Made by a program: the position numbers and the translations under genes. The notes beneath the pieces were generated by a model. It searched no databases, was not told the origin of the DNA, and saw only the letters and a program-made list of their open reading frames with translations. Shown here piece by piece: positions 11,890 through 21,804 of a stretch of DNA of 64,000 nucleotides. Numbering within the stretch: the stretch's first letter is position 1; each line of letters opens with the position of its first letter. The stretch is from Paramacrobiotus metropolitanus (lineage: Eukaryota; Tardigrada; Eutardigrada; Parachela; Macrobiotidae): NCBI RefSeq assembly GCF_019649055.1, contig NW_026570285.1, forward strand, positions 186,001 through 250,000, written 5' to 3'.

Positions 11890-14028
11890 AAACAACAGTT
11901 TGTGTGTAAAAACGTGGGCAGTATGAAAAAAGATGTAATTTCACGTTCGCCCAGACAGTATGGCGGAAGCGGAAATGGAGAAACTATAAGTGTGAAATTT
12001 TAACAGCATGGAATGTGTTTCTAACTGGTTGAAGGCTTCGACTGCATTTGGAAAGAGAAGATAGCGGCATTTTAGGCTCCACTAATCAAAAATCTGCGAA
12101 AGCAAGGCAGTGGCAGTGAAGTCACTGAAGTGTCTACGGTCGGCACTGAGTCATTGACTCTGCAAAATGCCGTGTTAATTACAGTAAGTACAGTCATGTA
12201 CCGGGAAAATGGAGGTACCCCGCCTTGCAGTCCAAACAACCAAGTGGCTGTTTGCCCCCAAGGAGGGCCAGCAGTGCCAGTCTTTGTTTTCTGTTTAAAT
12301 TTTGAATCATTTTAAGTAGTTTCTCAAACAACCAATGAAGATTTTTGGAGGCGTCCCTTGTTTTCGACACATGATTAAGAAATAACTGGTGGTCTTTCTA
12401 AAGTTTTTATTCGCAATAGCCACCAAATAACAATAATTGCAAGTGCTGGTACACTAGTCACAGTTAAAAATTAAACTTTAAAAAATTTCTCCTAGTTAAA
12501 AATTAACGAAATGGCTGTGCGCAAACTGGGCGCATAGAATTTAACTGTGCGCCCGGTGGGGGAGGGGGGGGTTATTAGGGTGTGTCGTTGGGATATATAT
12601 CCCGATACTGATTGACGATGTCGCATAGCGATTGCACATTTGTGTTTAGTACATTTTAGTTGCTGTTGTGTACACTGCATCAAATCAATTTCGGTATCAG
12701 TAAAGTTGATTTACACTTTTACAGGTGTCAGTTACAGTCGTTCTATAAACTAAGTCGATTTACAGGTATAAAGTCGCTGTTGTTGCCGTAGTCTGCGTTA
12801 AAGCAAATAAATTTACAGGTTGAGTTATACGTATGTAAGCTGTTCTGTTTTTGACAATACAACAGGAAAATTGAGTGGTTAAAAAACTATAAGAAGCCAA
12901 ATAAAACATAAAAAACATTCGGAAAAGCAAATCGCCGAGATCTCTGCGCCCGGAAATTCGGGGCGCAAAGCCAAATTCTGTGCGCTCGGACATCGGGGCG
13001 CATGGCGGTCACCAAAATTAAACGGCATCAACGCATGCATAAGCTTTGCTTTCCTGTCTCCATTGGTGTTTTATTGGTGCCAGAAAAAAATCCGCCAGGC
13101 TGCACTACAGATAGTAAGTAGTAGAAAAATATAACAATTGGAAAATCGTTTTACCACGAACTCGACTAGCGCACTACAGTAGATTTAGCGAAATTTTCCG
13201 ATCTGCACAAAACCCCACCTAAACCGTTAATATGGCTAAAAATTTAGCAAAATAAATGATGCAGGAAAAGAAGGCAAAGAACTGCCACTGTCCGTTTGCA
13301 AGGAACTGCGGGAAGAGGGTAGCTTTTTCAGGCTTTTCTAAACGCTTTTCTAAATCCGAAAAAATTCTCTAATTCGAATGCGCAAGTCAGGTTTGCTTGG
13401 AAACGACTTGTCGAATGCAATTTATCGACTGGAAAGGGCCGTCCCCCCATGAAAAAGAAATTTTTTTACCGACAAAAGGGCGACCGCCTCGTGAGTGGGA
13501 CGATTTTCTTTATTCTAACCACGAGACTTACGTACGCGGAGGATCCGGTTACCCAAAACCAAAATACAATTTAAAGCAAACCCGAAGAATTCTAGAATTT
13601 TACAAGCGGATAATAGTATGATTGCTAAGCTGCTACTGTACACTATTCCGTCACTTCTTGCTCTACTCGTACTCGTAATGCTAATTTAATTGCTAAGAAC
13701 ACAATAAACTTCGAAGTATCCATTGATCCAGTAACCTAACTGCGGAAGGGTATCTCTTGCTACAAAAGTTATTAATGCCAAAAATCGGTAGAAAACAACG
13801 GACGGTAAATTATTGCAAAAATATGACAACACGACAAAATTGTATGAATACCGTAATATGGGCAAAACCACCTAGCAGTTACATATTTGAAGGTACTCGT
13901 GTAAATGCAAACATCTAACTGCGCAGAAATCACTGATGCTTTCGGTGACCTATCCGACATTAATCTAAGCATAGCCTTCCCACTGTAAGTCCGAATCACT
14001 GATCGCCAACCATCATCTTGTTTCTCAA
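11890..14028. other. Intergenic with a degenerate inverted-repeat element at 12513-13008
   Basis: The ends 12513-12570 and 12945-13008 are imperfect inverted copies rich in TGCGCCC/GGGCGCA (for example GAATTTAACTGTGCGCCCGG against CTGCGCCCGG). They suggest an old MITE of about 500 bp. A 74-codon open frame at 13397-13621 (GPSPHEKEIFLPTKGRPP) shows no family signature. No other coding evidence is visible. Confidence 0.35.
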
Positions 14029-15618
14029 CTACACTTCACCACGGTTGCGTAGGCCAACAAGGTCTCTGCTAGCGTCTTCCAGTGCCTGCAACAAAATACA
14101 TTTATTATGAGGTACTACATTATTATATTCTGCAGCTAGTGTGTTAGCGCTAAAAACATAATATCTATTGTGTTTGTATCACAACATACGTAGTTATTGT
14201 TAGCTACGGTTTAGGAACACTAATAGAAGACAACTTTATTATTTAATGCAAGCAAAACCTGTTTTGTCTTCAACTACAAGCAATGTCGGGCATTGCCAGG
14301 AGTATTGAATACTTTAATATAACCGTACCTGCAGAGTGACCTTTGCTTTCTCTCGTTTCGCTGCCGTTTCCGGTGCCTCGCTAAACAAGTTACAATCGAG
14401 TTCACCCGTCCCGGGTTTGCGCAGTTTACGGAACAAATGCCCTTGCAGGTTCTCCTACAAATATGCTGTTTGTTTCGCTTGTTAAGCTCACATTTTTTGG
14501 CCCTGCTAAGCAGCGAAACGGGACCTGCGCCCCAGCCAATGATTACAGCAATATCTTGCAAAAATTCACAAAATACTGTGTGAATTATTCGCCATTGACA
14601 TTAAACATACTTAAGTTCGACTGTTTTTGATACGCGCATGAAGAAGCAAAGCTGCAAAGAGTAATTTGAGCTCTTAGAACGGAGACGACGTACTATGGTA
14701 TAGTTCACCAGATGCAGCATGACCGCTTTCGGGATCAAATCGCGCACATTCTTTTCCACAATTCGCAAGTATGCCGCCACAGCACTAACTGCAAAAATAC
14801 CAGGAATTCACCAATTGTCCTGTCAGTTACTACTGAACATGAAACTGGAACTTGGGTACAGATTAATACGGTACTATACCCAAACGGTGGCCATCCAGCT
14901 CATGCAGTCTCAATACCGCAGCGTTCTCTTGCAAACTAACCACTCCGGTGTTTTCTGGTTCTACTGAGTGTTTTTGTTGTGTTGGTACTGGCGTATTCAT
15001 TTTGCCTTCAAATATAACGTTTCCGATATCGTTTTCCTCCTCCTGTAAATTGTGGAAACAAAGTGACCAATAATTATCTAAATTATTTTTAAGAAGGTAC
15101 CCGGTACCGTCACATTGTATTTATTAAACTTTAACCCTCATTATGTAAAGAGTTTGTTCGCTGTCGAAAGAACAATTCATTTAAAAGTAAAGTTACCGAT
15201 GTGCTAGACTCGTCTGGCGCTGCATTGGACGAACGGGCACCGGCTTTCCTTCCATCAGCCTTAACGGAAGAACGTGTACTTGGTTTGGGAGGCTGAACAG
15301 GTTTTTGCAGGGACGATTCGGTAGCTGGAACAGCGTTTGCTGCTTTGAGGACAGTCTTCTGCTCAGCATAATGCTTTTGCAGTTCTTCTGTCAGGTATTC
15401 GTCGCAGTCGGGATGGTTCATGTTGATATAAGCAATTTCCATATCGATGAGTATACCAACCTGCAAACCGTTTTCCGGCGTTGCGTTTGTATGAATTATT
15501 GTATGAAATAAAAGCAGGTCAAGCGCGGCTTCACCATTCGTTTTGTTTCGTCCTGTCGGTCCTGTAAGAACTTGGTAGCGTCCTGATCCAATCGTCGCAT
15601 CAAATTGGGAAACCGTCC
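14029..15618 (-). pseudogene. Dynamin-superfamily GTPase, C-terminal half only (stalk end and GED)
   Basis: Minus-strand exons with matching phases: 15618-15535 (RFPNLMRRLDQDATKFLQDR), 15460-15197 (VGILIDMEIAYINMNHPD, then a Ser/Pro/Lys-rich linker), 15042-14941 (EEENDIGNVIFEG), one ending at 14694 (AYLRIVEKNVRDLIPKAVM), 14454-14329 (ENLQGHLFRK ... KREKAKVTLQ) and 14085-14029 (ALEDASRDLVGLRNRGEV, stop). LIDMEIAYINMNHPD is the end-of-stalk signature of dynamins, and IVEKNVRDLIPKAVM plus KREKAKVTLQALEDAS matches the GTPase effector domain. The family drives membrane fission. No P-loop or other G-domain motif is found up to the R2-like element at 17.2 kb, and the 5' side is cut by a MITE at 15735. 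I read this as a 5'-truncated copy. How the 14941 exon joins the GED exon is unclear. Confidence 0.75.
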
Positions 15619-15734
15619 CTGCTTAGCCTGTCATCGTACACCTTCGTTATTAGCTGGGTCAGAGGAGTTTTAACTACATGCTGACCTTTAGATCCTTGCT
15701 AGCGTCCTCGGCAAATCGAAGCATCTGCCCCGTG

Positions 15735-15857
15735 GGGCAGGGGATAAAAGGTGGCAGTGGCACCTGCCAGTGGCAACTGCCACCGGCAGTGGCAGCTGCC
15801 ACGTTTTATCGCTTGCCAGAACGCGTAGTGGCAACTGCCACCTTTTATCCCCTGCCC
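15735..15857. repeat. 123-bp MITE with 27-bp terminal inverted repeats
   Basis: The ends GGGCAGGGGATAAAAGGTGG and CCACCTTTTATCCCCTGCCC are inverse complements, and the match runs about 27 bp with one mismatch. The interior is a short run of TGGCA/TGCCA blocks able to fold further. No coding capacity. It lies just upstream (on the minus strand) of the surviving dynamin exons. A target-site duplication is not evident. Confidence 0.85.
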
Positions 15858-15859
15858 TT

Positions 15860-17199
15860 TCCAGTATGCTATGTAGCGAACTGAAAAATTCATTTGTTCC
15901 TTTTTTACTTTACAATGCAACTCGCGCCACATCCAATTCCATCCCACCCGTTTTTAAACCGAACATGATTTAGCTTGTACAGAAAGCTAGATTTGCATTA
16001 ATATGTATCAGACGTTGTTTAATCCGAACACGTCGAACATGCGAAGCAACGAAGCATAATATGCGAAGCAAACAGTTTGCTGTTCTTCGAAGAAAATCTT
16101 AAATATTCCAGGTTGTCCCGTTTGCCTTTCTCGAACAACACCTTGCCTTACTGTATGTATTGAAAAGGAAAACGTACCAAATGTGGCTGTTCTGCAAGAA
16201 AGGCAATCGCGCCCGCCCGGAAGGGCACTTTACAACTCAATGTTAATCTCCCTAACTGCGACGCAAGGAGGTCCGAAAGTGTGTGGGCTATCTGAGCGGA
16301 GGCTGAAGGGGCACCCGTTGTAGTTAAGCGAAAACTACATAAACCACTGCGGGGCTCAGGTACGTTCTTAAAATTAGACTTTAGAACCGTCCCACAGTTG
16401 CAGAATCTTCGCGGTCATTTTGTTTTCTTCTTTCGTTTTACTTTCTTTCTCAAAACTAAAATTTGAAGATAAATTAAGACGATGGAATATTATCTGATAT
16501 GGAACGTAAAGTTCCACCCAGCTGCAGCGAAACTTTCAAAAAAGCGTGTTGGCTGTTAAGACAGTGAGGGGGTAGTCGGTTTAGCAGTGGTGGGTTCTCA
16601 GCTTTTCCCATACACTTTGTATGTTAAAGTTTTTGAAAGTTTTCTTTTAAACTTATTTTTTTCTTCAAAAACTGATTTGTGATGGCTGATCTACACGTTA
16701 AGGGCTATGGAATGCTACATAGTCATGGCAGTTTGGTCCAGTGCATCGAGCTGGCGAACTCAACAAAGATTAAGGCTTATGCGATTATTATATAGAGATA
16801 GTCTACCTCAAAGATAATTTCAAATTTTTTTAAACAGTCAACCGTGGATGGTTGCATTTCCAACAACTGAACAGCAGTCAGCCGTGGGGGGTTGCACTGT
16901 TTACGTACCTATATGCATACAGCACTTATTACTTACGCATACAGACTTTACAGTGCATATGCATATCATTGTATACAGAAGTACACGTTTACTCTATGCA
17001 TTTCGATGACGTTTTCGACTCCAAACGTTCAGGCTTTTGTTTGCTTGCAACTGAAATACGAGGATGGTTTTTCTTAACGTGTACAAAATCTTATTTGCAT
17101 TCTGTATATTTATATTATGTATAATTATAAAAAAACGTTCTTATATTATAAATTTATAATTATGTATAATTATAAATTATATCTATTTTAATGCGGAAT
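15860..17199. other. Intergenic, no gene recognised
   Basis: No convincing coding frame on either strand; in particular no dynamin G domain. 16835-16905 holds two related copies of CAGTCARCCGTGGRKGGTTGCA. 17105-17195 is AT-rich with repeated TATAATTATAAA, into which the R2-like element probably inserted. Confidence 0.5.
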
Positions 17200-17499
17200 G
17201 CAGACTATCTACAATCTCGACAATCTACAATCTGCGTTTATGGGATTCCACTTAAAAAGTCTGCGTTTATGAGATCTCCCAATTTCGGCGTTCAATTTCC
17301 CTACGCCGACCAAATCGGGGTAGGAACCCTCTTGGTCTGAAGGGTGGCTTGGAGGATATAAACGTGCTCGGGGGCTGCGCCGCAGAAGGGGACCCGTTCG
17401 CACGCTTCGGGTTTCGCTGCTTGCAGCGGCCCGGTCCTTCAGGCATCCTGCCCGCTCTCCGCCTATTCAGGTTAGTCGCTCTCCGTTTGGCCATTTTCT

Positions 17500-20431
17500 A
17501 TGATGAGTAACGTCAAGGACCCCTGCTCGTACTGTAAGAAGCTATATTGCAGAGGAGGAGGGCTCAAAAGGCACATGAACAAGTGCCCGTCGCGCCCAGC
17601 CAGTTCCTCGCCTTTGCCTACTACACCAGGTACCGCGGGCAATTCTGCGGGCGCCGCTCCGACGCCACCACCGACGGAATGCTTCAAGCCGTCCACAGAG
17701 CGTGTAATGCGTCGTATTCCTCATGGGGCACGTGCCACAGCAAGGGATTCATTGAGAACGGTCTTGCAACAGGTCGCGAGCAAAAACGACAAGCCTTCGT
17801 GGTTGAATCTGTTTTCCTTCGCCCCCAACGCACTCCGTGTTCCGCCCAAGTCAAAATCTGAACGAACGGAATCCTTGGCTACGGTAGTGAAGAAAAACGT
17901 AGGGCTCAATGACCGTGGGACCGAACAGCCCCCAACACCACCCCCGCCCGCCCCCAAGAAGAAAACCGTGCAGGAAGAGCTAGTGCGCCGCGTCGGACAA
18001 AAATCGACGACGGTAGCATCTCTGGAGCCATGCGTCTGATCCTGTCAACTGACGCCGTTATAGCGCCGTCTCCAGGTGTTCTGCAAGAGCTTCGGGAGAA
18101 GCATCCAGAATGTCCTCTGCCTCAAGCCACGGCTCGACTCGCCCCGCCCGCACACGCAGCGCCACTTATGACAGCGGCCGAAGTTTTCTCTGCTATCCAG
18201 ACGTTTCCTCGTGGTTCCGCAGCCGGCCCTGATGGCTTGCGTCCGCAACATCTCCTTGATATGGTCGGCCACAAATTTGATGAACAGTGCCGTCCATTTT
18301 GCGAAGCGCTTGCAAGTGTTTTGAATCTGGCCCTAAGTGGAAGTATCCCAGCTGAAATTCGGCCAGTATTTTTTGGTGGTAAGCTGCTCGCATTGAGGAA
18401 AAAAGATGGTGGTCTCCGACCCATAGCGGTTGGACTAACCCTTCGCCGCCTCGCAGCCAAAATTATATGCCACCGAGTAGCAGAGCGCATGGCACCCATC
18501 TTGTCGCCTCAGCAGCTAGGATTTAACGTACGTGGTGGTGCAGAGGCAATAGTGCACGCGGCAAGAACGTTTATTGAATCATCAGTAGCGGAGCTAACGG
18601 TTATCTTGAAAGTGGACTTCAAGAACGCCTTTAACACCGTTTCAAGAGAGGCCGTTTTAGCTGCTGCGGAACGCCATTTACCCGAATACACAGCGTTTCT
18701 ACGAAGTGCATACGGGGATCATTCTTCGCTTTTCATCGAGCAGCTGATCATGTCGTCGGAATCTGGAGTACAACAAGGCGACCCACTGGGCCCGTTACTG
18801 TTCTGCCTTGCACTCCAGCCGCTTGTAGCATCTTTAAAGGCGAATTTAAACGCCTGGTTTTTGGACGACGGAACCTTGGGCGGTAAGCCAGCGACTGTAG
18901 CGCACGCTTTTGGCCAGATTATACTGAAAGCCCGCGAAATCGGTCTAGTGGTGAACGAAGCAAAGTGCGAGCTTCACATCTCCGGAGGAACCCAGCAAGA
19001 ACGAGATGATGTCGTTGCAGATTTTCTGGAGATGTACCCGCGGCTTCGCATTCTCACAGATGCCGACCTTTTACTGTTAGGTGCACCGGTTTTGGACGAT
19101 GCTATTGGCCCAGCCGTGGCCGAAAAGTGCTCGACCGTGAAAACGGCATGTGAGCGGTTGGAGCTCTTGCCACGTCACCACGCTCTTTTCCTCTTGAAAA
19201 ACTGCCTAGGCGCCCCGAAAATTATTTACATGCTGCGTTGCTGCAATGCCTGGAAGCAACCAGCTTTATCAGCTGGATGAAACCACGCGGCTATGCTTCC
19301 AAACTTTGTGCAACGTACGCACGGCTCACAACGACTACCCGTGCTGGCGGCAGGCGACGCTACCAGTAAGCAGAGGCGGTATTGGCATACGTCGGTCGGA
19401 AGAATTAGCGCTACCAGCCTTTCTGGCTTCGATTCATTCCGTATCCGGCATAGTGTCGCTACTGCTCCCTGACCATCCTTCGGTAGATGTCCTGGCCGCC
19501 TCCGAGTTGTGGAAGTCAAAAGCGCGCCTTGATGAACTACCTGAGCAAAACTTCCGTAAGACACAACGAGCATGGGACCTTCCGCTGTGCAACGCATCAC
19601 TGTCTTTACTTTTGGAGATCTTTCGCGACGACGATGTCAACCGGGCCCCCAAAACTCAGTCGACGCCAGAATGGGACCTTCCGCTGTGCAACGCATCACT
19701 GTCTTTAAGATCTTTCGCACGACGATGTGGGCCCGCCTCCTGGCAGTCGACGCCAGAAGCTGGCTTGTGGCTGAATGCTTGCCTTTGGCAATCATGACGA
19801 CACGGTAAAAATTTCAGTCGGTTTGAGACTAGGCGTTTCCATCTGTGAGCCGCATTCATGCGCCAAGTGTCACAAGCCCGTTGATGCATATGGCCACCAC
19901 GGCTTATCCTGTTCCTTCTCTGCTGGAAGACATCCGCGTCAAGGCGGCCTGAACAGTATCGTCTGCAGAGCGCTGGTGTCAGCGGGCATCCCTGCCAAAC
20001 TGGAGCCGCGCGGAACATCCCACACGCCGGATCGTCGCCCGGATGGGTGCACGACCTTCGCCTGGAAACGCGGTATGTGCTTGGCGTGGGACGTCACCTG
20101 TGTCGATACCGTCGCCTTGTCTCACTTAAAATCCACGTCAGCTTCTGCTGGATCCGCCGCAGCACAGGCCGAAGATAAAAAAGTGCGACTGTACTTGTAT
20201 CTGTTGGGAAGATACATCTTCGCGCCTTTAGCCTTCGAAACTCTCGGACCGTGGGGAAAGTCGGCCATCGCTCTAATTAAAGAAATTGGGAAACGACTCC
20301 AGCTCCAAACAGGTGAACCTCGTTCCCATGAGTTCCTGCGCCAGCGAATATCGTTGGAAATTCAGCGAGGCAACGCCACTTGTGTACTTGGAACAATGGA
20401 AGGAGCATTAAATGAGATTCTGTTGCTGTGA
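17500..20431 (+). pseudogene. R2-like ORF: zinc finger, RT and restriction-like endonuclease, frameshifted
   Basis: Ordered parts: finger CSYCKKLYCRGGGLKRHMNK (then C) at the N terminus; RT motifs GPDGLRPQHLL, KKDGGLRPIAVG, LKVDFKNAFNTV, GVQQGDPLGPLLF and the catalytic FLDDG (near 18865); then CAKCHKPVDAYGHHGLSC and the endonuclease signature RRPDG ... AWDVT near 20030-20100. Three frame changes interrupt it: near 18002 (the frame leading into GAMRLILSTD), near 19260 and near 19785. A 99-nt in-frame tandem duplication lies at 19572-19757. The RT signature resembles a widespread RLE lineage of invertebrates, possibly Utopia-like, which I cannot confirm. The copy is dead but young-looking, with few lesions over 2.9 kb. 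Confidence 0.87.
19572..19757. repeat. Tandem duplication in the R2-like ORF
   Basis: Copies start at 19572 and 19671 (period 99), both opening with ATGGGACCTTCCGCTGTGCA and ending with CAGTCGACGCCAGA. The second copy is about 87 nt because of small deletions. The frame stays open across the junction. The duplication repeats a segment between RT and endonuclease. Confidence 0.9.
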
Positions 20432-20518
20432 ATTCGTGACTAACTATTTTCGATATGTAATGTACCCGTATTTATGAAATAAAACTGGAATTATAAAAAA
20501 GTACAGTATAATTATAAA

Positions 20519-21804
20519 GTTTTTCTTCTTCAACGATGTTACGAAACATTGCTGTCCGTAAAATATGTGGCTGGCTTTCGTTAGTCTGTGGAATTTCCAC
20601 CTACCCTTCAAATTCTAAACTACTGCAGCAAAAATTTTGAAAAAAATAGTTTAAGCTCATTATATTATTGTTATTCTACGATATGAATTCCAACTCCGGC
20701 AAAAAATTCCTTGATACCTCGGGCATTGCCGGGTTAATATTACGCACGCAGCCAAAATCCAACTTCGGGTTTACCGAAGTTTTTTGAGAAAGTTTGAAAG
20801 CCAAACCGTTACACAGTTTACACCGTAAAGGTCGGCCGCGTCTGTGGCTGATCAGAACTACATATTGCCACATTCTACGCACGCATGCACCATGCCTACT
20901 TTTGCGGTGTGACAAATTAATGAGATTTTACTTCAATTTGGTTGATGCCTGTACTGTCACGTAACTACAGGTGCTGATCGACTCGGTGGATATGACCTTT
21001 CTACTACCGCTACAACAACGTTAAACAACCGCGGCTGATCCGACCCGATGACCTTTTACTTAAATTAGCAGACACAAACAACTCGAATGCTAACAGAATG
21101 CATGCAATGATAAAAAGGCAGATATTCCAAGGGAAGTTGGTCCGAGGCTGGCTGGTGATGTACTAAGGTCTCGTCCCGAATTCAAAGCGAATCTCGTTGC
21201 GATACAGCAACTCCACCTCGCGAGGTGGCTTCGCGTACCGTATCTGTAGGCGTGGCCACTGCACACAGCCACCTCGTGCGGTTGAGCAACCGCACCATAG
21301 CGAGATTCGCTTTGAATTCGGGACAAGGCCTAAATCATTTGACCACTTTATCGCACACTACTTTTTTAGCCAGGCACTTAATACATGTTACGAGAGATAA
21401 AACATTGCAGACAACAAAGACACACTATTGGTTTGCACAATGATTCATTCCTTTCTTCACGCTCAATCATTTGCCTGTTATCGTTCAAGCCACAACCTCT
21501 GGCTTGCTTACCACAACAAGCTATTGTGCATCAAACCGCATCCATAAATGTATACAATGTAAGCAAGCCCGTTATGGCTATGAATATGTACGTGATTCAT
21601 GATGCATGCTGCTCATAACCAACAGAACACGCTTGCGCTATAGATTTGCGCAACAGTACGTAAAATCCCGATTCTCGCGTCCACTGGATGGGACAGCGAA
21701 CTGAGCAGTGTAGCCATAAAAAATAAAGTAGCATAGAAAACATCGCATCTCAGCATTCATATAATGAAACAATTAGCAACCACCTGGCAAGCTGATAGAT
21801 AAAA
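20519..21804. other. Intergenic; contains one MITE
   Basis: Apart from the 164-bp inverted-repeat element at 21167-21330 no feature is evident. Open frames are short and show no family motif. Confidence 0.5.
21167..21330. repeat. 164-bp MITE, PIF/Harbinger-like
   Basis: The terminal inverted repeats are about 30 bp: GGTCTCGTCCCGAATTCAAA at the left and the complement of GGCCTTGTCCCGAATTCAAA at the right, both followed by GCGAATCTCG. The flanks carry TAA on both sides (21164-21166 and 21331-21333), a 3-bp target duplication typical of PIF/Harbinger. The ends start with GG, also typical. There is no coding capacity. Superfamily assignment is inference from the duplication length and ends. Confidence 0.8.

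Larger units (their letters stand above)
17200..20518 (+). mobile_element. RLE-type (R2-like) non-LTR retrotransposon
   Basis: A single-ORF LINE with N-terminal CCHC finger, central RT and C-terminal restriction-like endonuclease, the R2-group layout. A GC-rich 5' leader of about 300 bp precedes the ORF at 17500. After the ORF a short 3' UTR contains AATAAA near 20480. TATAATTATAAA-like sequence flanks both sides (about 17120 and 20508) and could be a target-site duplication, but the 5' side has several copies, so exact ends are uncertain. The flanks are not 28S rDNA, so this is not a canonical R2 insertion. Confidence 0.85.

Noticed and set aside
13397-13621. 74-codon open frame (GPSPHEKEIFLPTKGRPP)
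   Set aside because: Looks protein-like in composition but has no family match I know and no supporting exon nearby.
17119-17190. TATAATTATAAA as a firm target-site duplication of the R2-like element
   Set aside because: The 5' flank has several copies of the same AT-rich unit, so a unique duplication cannot be assigned.
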